From the NCBI RefSeq assembly GCF_900156675.1, contig NZ_FTOH01000002.1, positions 62,001-126,000 of the forward strand: DNA of 64,000 bases, given 5' to 3'. The stretch comes from Thalassolituus maritimus (GTDB taxonomy: Bacteria > Pseudomonadota > Gammaproteobacteria > Pseudomonadales > Oceanobacteraceae). The first letter of the stretch is position 1; every line of letters starts with the position of its first letter. The translations under genes were made by a program, and so were the position numbers. Below the pieces are notes generated by a model that saw only the letters and a program-made list of their open reading frames with translations, had not been told where the DNA came from and searched no databases. This document shows, one piece after another, positions 1 through 8,357 of the stretch.

Positions 1-398
1 GCAGCTGTGTATAGCCAGCTGCGACGTTCAAAATCGGTACTGAATACCGTCTGAAGCTGATCCCTTGCTGCCGGTTCTGGCCAGCACGCCTGTACCTCTG
101 GTAGCGCCAGTAACGATGGATCAAGCTGCCTTTCAGGCAAAGGCCAATTCCATTCGTGACGAATCTGAACAGCACTGTTGGACTGACTCCGGGCCTTGAA
201 CGTCTGTTCAAATCCCGAGTTCGTCGAACGTATTCTTAATGCTGAATGCGCGGCAGCAAGCGCCAACTCAGGCGTATCGAAATAATCGTTGTTCAGGGTC
301 TTCTGGCCTGTTGCTGTCGCTTCGTTATCAAGCCAGCTGACCAGCGCCGGGATATCTTCAGGCTGGAGCCTGAGTTTCAGTTCAATTTCTTTTGCCAT
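1..398 (-). CDS. CYTH-domain inorganic triphosphatase, 5' part (runs off left edge)
   Basis: An open frame reads leftward from ATG at 398 to the window edge without a stop, giving about 132 residues. It opens MAKEIELKLRL, which carries the ExExK signature that defines the CYTH (CyaB/thiamine triphosphatase) tunnel-fold family. Further on come NNDYFDTP and ALRIRS followed by FEQTFKAR, the usual metal- and phosphate-binding strands of this fold. Family members of the YgiF type hydrolyse inorganic tripolyphosphate in the cytoplasm and often have a C-terminal CHAD domain, which would lie outside the window. The gene is divergent from argE with a 60-bp gap. The CYTH assignment is firm; the exact substrate and the presence of CHAD are inference. 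Confidence 0.85.
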   Translation of the reverse strand, partial: MAKEIELKLRLQPEDIPALVSWLDNEATATGQKTLNNDYFDTPELALAAAHSALRIRSTNSGFEQTFKARSQSNSAVQIRHEWNWPLPERQLDPSLLALPEVQACWPEPAARDQLQTVFSTDFERRSWLYTA

Positions 399-458
399 CG
401 CGCTATTGTTTTATGTCGCTGTATTTTGCAGTTTAAGATCATCAAGGATAAGGCCATC

Positions 459-1619
459 ATGCCGCTGCCCTCCACGCTCGAAAAGCTCTCGGCCCTGATC
501 GCTGAGAACAGTATCAGCTCTGTATTACCCGAATACGATCAAAGTAATGAAGGTGTGATTAACCTGCTGGCAGGTTGGTGCCGGGATCTCGGTTTCGAAG
601 TTTCTATTATGCCGATTGAAGGCCATCCGGGGAAATTCAACATGCTGGCCACCTACGGCCGCGGGCCGGGCGGCCTGGTACTGAGTGGCCATACCGATAC
701 TGTGCCCTGCAACCCGGAAAAGTGGACATCAGACCCATTCACCCTGACCGAGCGCGACGGCAAACTCTACGGGTTGGGCACCTGCGATATGAAAGGCTTC
801 TTTGCCCTTGCGCTGGAAGCGTTAGAACAGGTTCGCGATAAAACATTCCACCAGCCGCTGATGATACTCGCGACCGCCGATGAAGAATGCTCAATGAGCG
901 GCGCCCGCGCGCTGAGTCAGAGTACCGGCCCCGGTGGTCGTTATGCCGTCATTGGCGAACCTTCAAGTCTGCGACCGGTGCGCATGCACAAAGGCATCAT
1001 CATGGATAGCATCCGGGTAACAGGCCGGGCCGGACATTCTTCCAATCCGGCGCTGGGCATTAATGCCATGGACGCCGTGCACGAAGTTATGGGCGAACTT
1101 AAAAACCTGCGCGCTGAGCTGGCCGAGAATTATCGCGATGCGCACTTTGCCGTGCAAACACCGACACTCAACCTTGGCTGTATTCACGGTGGCGACAACC
1201 CAAACCGTATTTGCGGCAGCTGCGAACTGGCTTTCGATTTACGCGCTCTGCCGGGCATGAGTAATGACGACCTGCGCGAAGAAATTCGTCGACGCATGAA
1301 TCCGATTGCCGCGCAGAACAATGTAGAAATGTCATTCGAGCAATTATTCCCTGGCGTCGAACCCTTTGCAGAAAGCGAAAACAGCGCGCTAATTAAAGAA
1401 GCCGAACGCCTCACCGGATACACCAGCGTGGCCGTTAACTACGCCACTGAGGCGCCGTTTCTGCAGAACCTGGGCATGGAAACCGTGGTGCTGGGCCCGG
1501 GCAGTATTGATCAGGCGCATCAGGTCGATGAATTTATGGCACTGGATCAGATAGAGCCGTGCGTGAATATTCTGCGCAATCTGATCGAGCGCTTTTGTCT
1601 CACTCCCGCCCGTGATTAA
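459..1619 (+). CDS. argE: acetylornithine deacetylase
   Basis: This is a 386-residue M20-family amidohydrolase that removes acetate from N-acetylornithine to give ornithine in arginine synthesis. The metal-site motifs are all visible: SGHTDTVP (His78, Asp80), GTCDMKGFFA (Asp110) and TADEECS (Glu142/Glu143), plus a late His in DQAHQVDEF. The frame is open back to 246, but the upstream part is antisense to the CYTH gene. ATG at 459 gives the family's usual length and N terminus. argA follows on the same strand after a 180-bp gap that holds a structured repeat. Having both ArgE and a bifunctional-length ArgA suggests the linear rather than the cyclic acetyl route, though argJ cannot be excluded outside the window. 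Confidence 0.95.
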   Translation: MPLPSTLEKLSALIAENSISSVLPEYDQSNEGVINLLAGWCRDLGFEVSIMPIEGHPGKFNMLATYGRGPGGLVLSGHTDTVPCNPEKWTSDPFTLTERDGKLYGLGTCDMKGFFALALEALEQVRDKTFHQPLMILATADEECSMSGARALSQSTGPGGRYAVIGEPSSLRPVRMHKGIIMDSIRVTGRAGHSSNPALGINAMDAVHEVMGELKNLRAELAENYRDAHFAVQTPTLNLGCIHGGDNPNRICGSCELAFDLRALPGMSNDDLREEIRRRMNPIAAQNNVEMSFEQLFPGVEPFAESENSALIKEAERLTGYTSVAVNYATEAPFLQNLGMETVVLGPGSIDQAHQVDEFMALDQIEPCVNILRNLIERFCLTPARD

Positions 1620-1631
1620 ATCATGAGAAGA

Positions 1632-1732
1632 AGTGATACCGAATAACTCTACGGGACGCCGTAAATACATCCATGTAGGCTCGGCCGCGCCATCCATGGC
1701 GCAGACGCCCGAATCGTTTATTCAGTATCACT
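1632..1732. repeat. Dispersed cruciform element, copy 1 (argE-argA gap)
   Basis: The two ends, AGTGATACCGAATAA and TTATTCAGTATCACT, form a 15-bp outer stem with one mismatch. Inside are two hairpins, TACATCCATGTA and GCGCCATCCATGGCGC, separated by GGCTC. The same architecture recurs at 34198-34279 and 63299-63380 with different stem bases. The element ends 67 bp upstream of the argA start, so it is probably transcribed in the argE-argA RNA. Confidence 0.85.
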
Positions 1733-1799
1733 ACACCGTACCCACTGCCGAACGTTGCTGCCCCTTTGCACCAACTAACGCAGAACAGGAAGTCCCGTT

Positions 1800-3101
1800 T
1801 TGACCGACAACACCGAATACGTACAGTGGTTTCGCCAGTCGTCACCGTACATCAATGCGCACAGAGGCAAGACCTTCGTCATCATGTTTGATGGCGACGC
1901 TTTGCTGCATCCTAATTTTGATACCTTGGTTCAGGACATTGCCCTGCTGAACAGCCTTGGCGTGCGACTCGTGTTGGTACATGGTGCTCGACCACAGATT
2001 GATGCCGTTCTGGAGCGTCTGGATATTACCAGCCAGTTCCATAACGACCTGCGCATTACCGACGGTGAGGCCCTGCGCGCGGTAAAAGCGGCCGTGGGGA
2101 TGGTTAAGGCAGACATTGAATCCCGGCTGTCGATCGGTATTCCTGGCTCTCCGATGCATGGTGCGCGTATCCGCGTCGTCAGTGGTAATTTCGTCACGGC
2201 TAAGCCCCTCGGCGTCATCAATGGTGTCGATTATCAGCACACAGGAGAAGTCCGTCGTATTGAACATCAGGCGGTGAGTCATCTGTTAGATCAACAAAAT
2301 GTCGTGCTCTTATCCTGCTCCGGTTACTCGCCCTCGGGTGAGATGTTCAACCTCAGCGTCGAAGATGTTGCGCGTCACGCTGCCGTTGCATTACGCGCCG
2401 ATAAACTGATCGCGTTTGGTGAAAACGACGGTTTAACCGGTGAAGATGGCACTGCGCTGGAAGATTTAACCTGCCGTGAGCTTGAAGATATTCTCAGCTC
2501 CTTGTCGGGAAGCCCACGCTGGCAGGCCGATATGGCACTGCGGTGTGTACGTCAGGGCGTGCCGCGCGTGCATATGTTGAGTTATCAGACCGACGGTGCA
2601 TTACTGCAAGAACTGTTTACCCGTGAAGGTAGCGGCACCCTGATCAGTCAGGATGCATATGACCAGTTGCGCGCTGCTAACATCGATGACGTGGCAGGCA
2701 TTCTTGATTTGCTGAAACCATTAGAAGACGACGGCATTCTGGTACGGCGTTCGCGTGAATTACTGGAAACCGAAATTCACCGTTTTTATGTCATCGAGCG
2801 CGACGGTTTAATTACGGCCTGCGCAGCGCTTTATCCCTACTCAGACGACGAAGCCGAGCTGGCCTGCGTTGCTGTTCATGGAGACTATCGCGGTAGTAAT
2901 CGTGGTCAAAGGCTGCTTGAGCAGATTGAACAGGAAGCCAAAAGACGTCATTACAACCGCCTTTTTGTTCTGACGACGCGAACAGCGCACTGGTTTGTTG
3001 AGCACGGTTTTAAAGCCGGGCAGGTCAGTGAATTACCGCAGGAAAAGCAGAAGTTATATAACTTCCAGAGAAACTCTAAGGTCTTCTTTAAAACGCTCTG
3101 A
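1800..3101 (+). CDS. argA: amino-acid N-acetyltransferase (N-acetylglutamate synthase)
   Basis: The 433-residue product has the classical two-domain NAGS layout. Residues 1 to about 290 are an amino-acid-kinase-like regulatory domain (VLVHGARPQID; LLSCSGYSPSGE), and about 295 to 433 are a GNAT acetyltransferase domain (AELACVAVHGDYRGSNRGQ is the acetyl-CoA loop). It makes N-acetylglutamate, the first step of arginine synthesis, and in this family is feedback-inhibited by arginine. Translation starts at a TTG preceded by AGGAAG at good spacing; the start fits the family length. It follows argE on the same strand. The stop codon lies inside a perfect 24-bp palindrome that probably ends the transcript. 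Confidence 0.95.
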   Translation: MTDNTEYVQWFRQSSPYINAHRGKTFVIMFDGDALLHPNFDTLVQDIALLNSLGVRLVLVHGARPQIDAVLERLDITSQFHNDLRITDGEALRAVKAAVGMVKADIESRLSIGIPGSPMHGARIRVVSGNFVTAKPLGVINGVDYQHTGEVRRIEHQAVSHLLDQQNVVLLSCSGYSPSGEMFNLSVEDVARHAAVALRADKLIAFGENDGLTGEDGTALEDLTCRELEDILSSLSGSPRWQADMALRCVRQGVPRVHMLSYQTDGALLQELFTREGSGTLISQDAYDQLRAANIDDVAGILDLLKPLEDDGILVRRSRELLETEIHRFYVIERDGLITACAALYPYSDDEAELACVAVHGDYRGSNRGQRLLEQIEQEAKRRHYNRLFVLTTRTAHWFVEHGFKAGQVSELPQEKQKLYNFQRNSKVFFKTL

Positions 3102-3118
3102 CACCCGGGTGTCAGAGC
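3095..3118. terminator. Perfect 24-bp palindrome at the argA stop
   Basis: GCTCTGACACCC followed by GGGTGTCAGAGC is a perfect inverted repeat that includes the argA TGA. Only a weak T run follows on the plus strand, while the minus strand reads into GTTTT. It is best read as a bidirectional terminator for argA and the convergent barrel gene. Confidence 0.65.
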
Positions 3119-3144
3119 TTGATTCGCTTAAACGTTTCGTCGGT

Positions 3145-3876
3145 TTAAAAATCGTCGAAACGGAACAGCCATGAATAAGAAAAGCCAACATACTCATATT
3201 TGCCGACTTCTTCGCTGCCGTATTCCGGATTCCAGGTAACCGACAACCGGTGCGTATCATCAATCAGGATGCCGCCTTCCAGCGAGTACATCAGATCAAT
3301 TGAGGTTTCTGACACATCGTCCGGGAGCTGTAAGTCGATCGGATCAGCGCCGGCGAGACTTAACCAAAAGTTAATCTGATCCTCAGCCCTTTGAACGTCC
3401 GCAGCAGAGTACTCCTGAAACGCTTCCGTCGAACTAACGCCCACGCTATCTACTGAAAAGGTATAGCTGGTGCGTACAACACCGACACCCAGTCCGGCAA
3501 ACAGATCAAAATTCACAAAAGGCTGCGACAGAACAAAGTTGACGGTCACCGCCTGACGACTGACACTGTCGAGATAAGCACAGCCAACAGAAACATCGTT
3601 AGTAATGCGGTCAACTGCCGTCTGATCCAGACAACCGCCTTCAAACTCTCGATCGTCTTTACCCAGAACGGCACCTTCGACTTCCAGCGAAAAGCGATCA
3701 CTGAAGTCCATACCAAAGCGGGTTTCAAAGTTCAGAATGGGATAGTCAGCGCCTGAGTACTGCTCGTTGAGCACACCATATTCCGCACCAACGCCCAGAT
3801 ACTGACTGGCCGAGACATTCGCTGAGCAAAGAGCAGCGGCGCCCACGAGCGCGCCAATTGCATACTGTATTTTCAT
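3145..3876 (-). CDS. Outer-membrane beta-barrel protein, function unknown
   Basis: ATG at 3876 gives a 243-residue protein with a clear signal peptide (basic MKIQ, hydrophobic core, cleavage near NVSA-SQ). The mature part has alternating aromatic/polar strands typical of small OmpA/OmpW-type barrels, such as QYLGVGAEYGV near the N terminus and a C-terminal YEYVGFSYSWLFRFDDF ending close to an aromatic residue. The frame can be extended 19 codons upstream, but those residues would bury the signal peptide. A central acidic stretch (about 130-180) probably forms loops. The gene is convergent with argA and shares its palindromic terminator. The ligand or role is not recognisable. Confidence 0.75.
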   Translation of the reverse strand: MKIQYAIGALVGAAALCSANVSASQYLGVGAEYGVLNEQYSGADYPILNFETRFGMDFSDRFSLEVEGAVLGKDDREFEGGCLDQTAVDRITNDVSVGCAYLDSVSRQAVTVNFVLSQPFVNFDLFAGLGVGVVRTSYTFSVDSVGVSSTEAFQEYSAADVQRAEDQINFWLSLAGADPIDLQLPDDVSETSIDLMYSLEGGILIDDTHRLSVTWNPEYGSEEVGKYEYVGFSYSWLFRFDDF

Positions 3877-4003
3877 TGTTGTTATTAGAATCTGATTCGT
3901 GAGAAGAACAAAACAATGGCGCGGAAAGCCCAACAGGTCAAGGTTAGACTAAGTAAAGAGCCTTCTGCTACCACGCTCCACTCTCAATCGCGGCGCTTCA
4001 CTT

Positions 4004-4267
4004 TTAACCGCGACGCCGCACGACGAAAAAATCGACGATGAAGCCAGCGATGACCATCCCCAACAGATACTTACCTGAGATTTCTGCGGACGTCACCGGT
4101 GAACCCAACGCCGTATGCAGCATCGGCACCATCATAAAGCCGATAAAGATACCGCCAATACGGAATACCGAAGCCGACCCTTTACTGTCTACCTTACGGG
4201 CCATAATGATGCCCGCATACATAATGGCAAAGCCGAGAAATGATACTGCAAACGCTGTCAGATCCAT
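4004..4267 (-). CDS. Small two- or three-helix inner-membrane protein
   Basis: The 87-residue product has hydrophobic helices at about 4-23 (AFAVSFLGFAIMYAGIIMA), 34-52 (with the FRIGGIFIGF motif) and 66-83, and ends with a basic VVRRRG tail. An AGGGA ribosome binding site lies just before ATG at 4267. I do not recognise the family. It lies between the barrel gene and a divergent symporter, alone on its strand. Coding status rests on the hydrophobic pattern and the ribosome binding site. Confidence 0.65.
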   Translation of the reverse strand: MDLTAFAVSFLGFAIMYAGIIMARKVDSKGSASVFRIGGIFIGFMMVPMLHTALGSPVTSAEISGKYLLGMVIAGFIVDFFVVRRRG

Positions 4268-4396
4268 CTTAAATCCCTGTTATCGCAAACAAAGCCGCAT
4301 GGTACCCACTATCAGCGCAGGAGTCATTCCACCTTGCTATCCCCACGGGGCTGCGATAGCTTCTGTCGCTAAATAACAACTTATTCAGGAACATCC

Positions 4397-5263
4397 ATGT
4401 TCGAGATTCTCACCCAGGTTGCTCTTCCTATATCCCTGATTCTGATCATGGCAGGTGTCGGCATGGGGCTTACCCCAGCTGACTTTGGTCGCGTGATTGC
4501 CCAGCCGAAAGCGTTCATGATTGGTGCGGTCTGCCAGATGGTATTGCTGCCTTTAATCGCTATCGGCATCATTGAATTGACGGGCCTGACCGGACCCCTG
4601 GCGATCGGCCTCTTTATACTCGCACTCTGCCCAGGAGGCACCACCTCAAACCTCTATACGCTTCTTGCCCGTGGCGACGTCGGCCTGTCGGTATCGCTGA
4701 CAGCCGTCATCGGTTTTATCACACCGTTTACTATCCCGATTCTGGGCGCCTGGGCGATTCATCAGTACGGTAATGCCGACCAAACCTTCGAGCTGCCACT
4801 GGCCAAGACCTGGATTACGCTGATGGTTGTGACGGTTATTCCTGTAATTGTCGGCATGCTGATCCGCCGCTTTGCCAGCAACTTTGCTGTAAAGATGGAA
4901 CCCTGGGTATCGCGCTTTTCGGTCGCCGTACTGGCTCTCGTAATCATCTCCATCTGTATTAATCTGGGCCCTCAGCTTATCGACTTTGTAGTCGCATCTG
5001 GCCCGGCCACTCTGCTGCTGAACCTGATTACTATGGGTCTTGGCTACCTGCTGGGCAATGCCCTGCTTCACCACGAGGACCAGGCCCGAACGATCTGCCT
5101 CGAAGTTGGCCTCCAGAACGGTACGCTGGCTCTCATGGTCGTCACCGGTATTCTGGCCAGCCCCGAAATGGCTGTTGCACCATCGGTGTACAGCCTGCTG
5201 ATGTTCGCCACAGCGACCCTGTTTACACTGTGGGTACGAAACCGCCCACTGACCTCCGCCTGA
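4397..5263 (+). CDS. Bile acid:sodium symporter family (BASS/SBF) transporter
   Basis: The 288-residue, almost wholly hydrophobic protein begins MFEILTQVALPISLILIMAG and has the BASS signature region ALCPGGTTSNLYTLLARGD in the first half, where the sodium-binding crossover helix lies. A second crossover motif, EVGLQNGTLAL, sits near residue 235. Family members carry organic anions, often keto acids or steroid conjugates, with sodium across the inner membrane. About nine to ten membrane segments are visible, and the length is normal for the bacterial half-size members. The substrate cannot be inferred from context: the downstream gene is a hotdog thioesterase 136 bp away, with a strong hairpin between. 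Confidence 0.88.
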   Translation: MFEILTQVALPISLILIMAGVGMGLTPADFGRVIAQPKAFMIGAVCQMVLLPLIAIGIIELTGLTGPLAIGLFILALCPGGTTSNLYTLLARGDVGLSVSLTAVIGFITPFTIPILGAWAIHQYGNADQTFELPLAKTWITLMVVTVIPVIVGMLIRRFASNFAVKMEPWVSRFSVAVLALVIISICINLGPQLIDFVVASGPATLLLNLITMGLGYLLGNALLHHEDQARTICLEVGLQNGTLALMVVTGILASPEMAVAPSVYSLLMFATATLFTLWVRNRPLTSA

Positions 5264-5282
5264 TATACCCGGCTATTCAGAT

Positions 5283-5302
5283 GGCCTGCCTGCTGGCAGG
5301 CC
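5283..5302. terminator. GC-rich hairpin after the symporter
   Basis: GGCCTGCC, TGCT loop and GGCAGGCC form an 8-bp perfect stem 20 bp after the symporter stop. No T run follows, so it is either a factor-dependent end or an RNA-stabilising hairpin. Confidence 0.45.
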
Positions 5303-5399
5303 GAACTCAAGACAATCAACGTCATCCTTGCCAATGCACCGGCAACCGTCTGGTGTAATATGCCTGCCTCTAATGAATCACTCATGAGGCTGTATCTCC

Positions 5400-5915
5400 A
5401 TGCTCGGTCAGATCATCAAGTCGATTATCAAACGCAATGAGCCTGCAATCATTCCTGCGCAGGGAACCTCGGTCGTTCGCCAGCGCGTCTGGCCACACCA
5501 GATCGACTACAACCTTCACATGAATAACGCCAAGTACCTGAATGTTCTCGAAGGTGCCCGCTGGACCCTTTTCCGTGACAACGGTTGGTTCAAACACCTC
5601 TTTGAGAAGCGCATCAACCTGGTAGTGGCATCGCTGGAAATTACCTTTATCCGTGAGCTTAACCTGTTCAGCAGCTACGAAATTCACACCAAGCTGCTGA
5701 CCTGGGACGAAAAGTACATCTACTTCGAACACCGCTTAATGGTGAAAGGTAAGCTATATGGCCACGCGCTGGTAAAAATGGCCGGAGTACGCAAAGGCAA
5801 GCGCGCACTGACACCAGAGATCTGCGAGGCCGTGGGCGCAGACTTCAACCAGGCCGATATCAAAGAAGCCATCACTCACTGGAGCGACATGACCCAGGCA
5901 AAACGTGAGCTCTGA
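5400..5915 (+). CDS. Hotdog-fold acyl-CoA thioesterase-like protein
   Basis: The 171-residue protein has one hotdog domain. The segment HQIDYNLHMNNAKYLNVLE matches the DxNxHMNNxxY motif of the 4HBT_2 (YbgC/FatA-like) families, where the Asp is normally catalytic. The following LVVASLEITFIRELNLFS and the later HALVKMAGVRK strands complete the sheet. The N-terminal 25 residues are basic and amphipathic. Such enzymes release acyl chains from CoA or ACP. No lipid gene is adjacent, so the substrate is unknown. Confidence 0.8.
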   Translation: MLGQIIKSIIKRNEPAIIPAQGTSVVRQRVWPHQIDYNLHMNNAKYLNVLEGARWTLFRDNGWFKHLFEKRINLVVASLEITFIRELNLFSSYEIHTKLLTWDEKYIYFEHRLMVKGKLYGHALVKMAGVRKGKRALTPEICEAVGADFNQADIKEAITHWSDMTQAKREL

Positions 5916-6044
5916 TAACGTCATGAAACGTCAGAGAGTCTCACTCTGCCGGGGCATGGGTAAAGGAAAGTAAGTGCTCAGTCCGTCGTAAGATGGTTCA
6001 TATACACTGAGCAGTACAACCGACTACCGAGATGGAGAACTCTG

Positions 6045-6491
6045 ATGAAGCCACTTTATAAAGTTGCCGCGACCCTCGTACTTGCGGGTGTCGCCGGCCA
6101 CGCAGCCGCCGATATTAAACCTTTTGAAGCCGTGGAATACCGTAAGGGCATTTTTAAAGCCGTTAAATGGCACTTCGGCGCTATGGGTGACATGGTCAAA
6201 GGTAAAGCTGAATTCGACAGCGAAGACTTCGCGCGTCGCGCAGATCTGCTTGCGGCATTAAGTCAGATGCCATGGGAAGGTTTCCGCCCCGGCACCTACG
6301 CAAGTGCCACGTCAGCCTTACCTGTGATTGAAGACAAATGGGAAGACTTCACCGCGGCTGGTGATGCCTTCAGCGAGAAAGCAGCCGCCTTAGCGGTCGC
6401 TGCAAAAGGCGATGATATGAAAGCGATCAAATCAGCATTCGGAGCCACTGCCCGCACCTGTAAAGGCTGCCACGACGACTTTAAAGACTGA
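6045..6491 (+). CDS. Class II cytochrome c (cytochrome c'/c-556 family)
   Basis: The 148-residue precursor has a signal peptide (MKPLYKVAATLVLAGVAGHAAA, cleaved near residue 22). The mature part is a four-helix bundle with the single haem site CKGCH six residues before the C terminus, as in cytochrome c'. Met45/Met48 in helix one are candidate axial ligands, so a c-556-like low-spin form is possible. It is periplasmic and shuttles electrons or binds NO-like ligands in the family. The last 11 bp overlap the convergent b561 gene, and a strong terminator follows at 6532. Confidence 0.9.
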   Translation: MKPLYKVAATLVLAGVAGHAAADIKPFEAVEYRKGIFKAVKWHFGAMGDMVKGKAEFDSEDFARRADLLAALSQMPWEGFRPGTYASATSALPVIEDKWEDFTAAGDAFSEKAAALAVAAKGDDMKAIKSAFGATARTCKGCHDDFKD

Positions 6492-7143
6492 GTAAAAGTG
6501 CCACTGCTCCGGCGGCCAGCGCCACAGAAAGAAGCCCGGCCCACAGAGGCGCCCGGGCTTTTTTATTCACCGGCCCGTCAGCATACTGGCCCGATCTTTT
6601 CGAGCCTGAAACCATCCCCTGAATCAAACCTTCTTTCTTCACAAACTGATGAAACAGGACTGCGAGAATATGCAGAACCACGATTCCGAGAAGTATGTTG
6701 AAAGAAATTTCATGCAGTTCCGTCAGTAACAAGCTGGTGTCATAGCTAACCCAGGCAAACAGCGGCCCTTCAAATAATATGTCGTCGGTAGCAAACAAGC
6801 CGGAAATAACCTGAAATCCGACAAGACCTAACAAACCAAGCACCGCCAACGCACCCAGGGGGTTATGGCTGAGATAATGCGACTCTCTTCCGCTGAGCAA
6901 ATCCCGGGCGTATACCAGTGTCGCTTTCGGAGAACGGATAAAGTGACTGAACCTGGCATAGGCAGGCCCAGCCACGCCCCACAGTACTCGGAAAATGATC
7001 AATCCCAGAGCCGCCAGTCCAAAGGTCTGGTGCCAGTCCATCCAGCCCTGCTCAACACTTAACCAGGCACCCGCCAGACAAACAGTCAGCCCCCAGTGGA
7101 AAATACGGATAAATATATCCCAGACGTAGGTTTTCTCAGACAC
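6481..7143 (-). CDS. Cytochrome b561 family membrane protein
   Basis: The 220-residue protein begins from a GTG with GGAGC upstream. Its opening VWDIFIRIFHWGLTV is the hallmark first haem-ligand helix of the Ni/Fe-hydrogenase-type b561 family. Further His residues in WHQTFG, ELHEIS and VVLHILAVLFH supply the remaining ligands across four core membrane helices. A fifth hydrophobic helix closes the C terminus. It probably passes electrons from the quinone pool to a periplasmic acceptor, and the convergent cytochrome c' is the natural candidate partner (inference). Its last codons carry the terminator hairpin of that gene. Confidence 0.9.
   Translation of the reverse strand: MSEKTYVWDIFIRIFHWGLTVCLAGAWLSVEQGWMDWHQTFGLAALGLIIFRVLWGVAGPAYARFSHFIRSPKATLVYARDLLSGRESHYLSHNPLGALAVLGLLGLVGFQVISGLFATDDILFEGPLFAWVSYDTSLLLTELHEISFNILLGIVVLHILAVLFHQFVKKEGLIQGMVSGSKRSGQYADGPVNKKARAPLWAGLLSVALAAGAVALLLSL
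6532..6564 (+). terminator. Intrinsic terminator of the cytochrome c gene
   Basis: AAGCCCGG pairs with CCGGGCTT followed by a run of T. The hairpin lies within the coding sequence of the convergent b561 gene, encoding part of its charged KKARAPLW segment. Confidence 0.85.
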
Positions 7144-7427
7144 AAGGGGCTCCAGCTGGATGGTCTTCAGAAATTTTCCGAAACTGCTGACGACATCAAA
7201 TTTTAAGAGGAATTAATCAGATAGTTTACGGAAGTGTGTGAAGAACGAACGTACACGACTATAAATAATTGTCAGGGCCAGATAGGCACACCTATCCAAG
7301 TCAGAAAAGAGTGACAATATCAGCAATTCTCAGAATGCTTCTGATGTCTCCGATGGTCACTGTCTGTGGGTTTATGGTCTGGTAATGTGAGGCGGTCAAT
7401 ACGCATCAAATACCGAAGGAGAATGGT

Positions 7428-8357
7428 ATGACATGGATGATCACGGGTGCGGGAGGCCAGGTAGGCCAGGTAGGCCAATGCTTACAGCAAGCGCTGAAAC
7501 AGTCACGACGCCGCATCATTGCTCTGAGCCACAGTGCTTTAGACATCACTAACGAAACACTGCTGCTACGCGTTCTGGAAGCCAGCAAGCCTCTGGTCGT
7601 GTTTAACTGCGCAGCCTATACCCATCTCGATAAAGCAGAGCAACAGCCTGAGCGCGCCTGGAGCGTGAATGCCAAAGCACCATCGGCACTGGCACGCTGG
7701 TGCAACGACAATGACGCATGGCTGATTCATCTGTCTTCAGATTATGTCTTTTCTGGCTGGATGGCCGACGCCTACTCAGAAAGTGCCTTACCCTGCCCAC
7801 TGTCTGAATACGGTCGCAGTAAGCTCGCTGGTGAACAGGCCATTATGGAAACCTGCGCAAAGGCGATTGTTATCCGGACCGGGTGGCTGTTCAGCCAATA
7901 CGGAAAGAATCCACTCTCTGGGCTGTTAAATAACGCCCAGAAATCGCAGCGGATAAATATTGCTAGCGACGCCTACGTTTCGCCAACGCCCGCCGTCGCA
8001 CTGGCCGAAGCGATGATGCAGATCGCTAACCTCGCTGAGCAAGGCCGTATTCCAAGAGGAAGGTATCACTTTGCGGGAACGCCAACGGCCAGTACGTATC
8101 TTTTTGCAGGAGAAGTTCTACGCCAGGCACAGGGATTCGGACTGATTGATCAACACTGCCGCCTGATACCTGAACCGCTCAATCAACCGGGCTCTGGCGC
8201 AAAGAGGCCGCACAATTCTGCACTGGTATCGCAGAAACTGCCTGAGTTAGGAATTTATCCACCCGACTGGCGCACCGAGCTGTCACTCACCCTTGAGGTG
8301 ATTAAAGAGCAGCAAAGCCAACAGGAGTACAGGCTCTGTCAGGGCTTCGCCTCATAA
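7428..8357 (+). CDS. dTDP-4-dehydrorhamnose reductase-like short-chain reductase
   Basis: The 309-residue protein follows the RmlD pattern: a Rossmann loop GAGGQVGQ at residue 7, NCAAYTHLDKAE, SSDYVFSG, the catalytic YGRSKLAGE (Tyr-x3-Lys) and a C-terminal RPHNSALVSQKL. Family enzymes reduce dTDP-4-keto-rhamnose with NADPH. No rmlA, rmlB or rmlC is near, so this is an orphan and its sugar substrate is uncertain. The Rossmann loop is enlarged by a 9-bp tandem repeat that encodes GQV-GQV-GQ. The gene overlaps the convergent folA by 19 bp. Confidence 0.85.
   Translation: MTWMITGAGGQVGQVGQCLQQALKQSRRRIIALSHSALDITNETLLLRVLEASKPLVVFNCAAYTHLDKAEQQPERAWSVNAKAPSALARWCNDNDAWLIHLSSDYVFSGWMADAYSESALPCPLSEYGRSKLAGEQAIMETCAKAIVIRTGWLFSQYGKNPLSGLLNNAQKSQRINIASDAYVSPTPAVALAEAMMQIANLAEQGRIPRGRYHFAGTPTASTYLFAGEVLRQAQGFGLIDQHCRLIPEPLNQPGSGAKRPHNSALVSQKLPELGIYPPDWRTELSLTLEVIKEQQSQQEYRLCQGFAS
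7454..7477 (+). repeat. 9-bp tandem repeat (AGGCCAGGT x 2.7) inside the rmlD-like gene
   Basis: Two perfect AGGCCAGGT units and a partial third run in frame and encode residues 10-17, adding one GQV unit to the nucleotide-binding loop compared with the usual GxxGQxG motif. Because the unit is a multiple of three, slippage would not break the frame. Confidence 0.85.

Noticed and set aside
246-458. Upstream extension of argE by 71 codons
   Set aside because: This stretch is mostly antisense to the CYTH gene, and ATG at 459 restores the normal ArgE N terminus and length.
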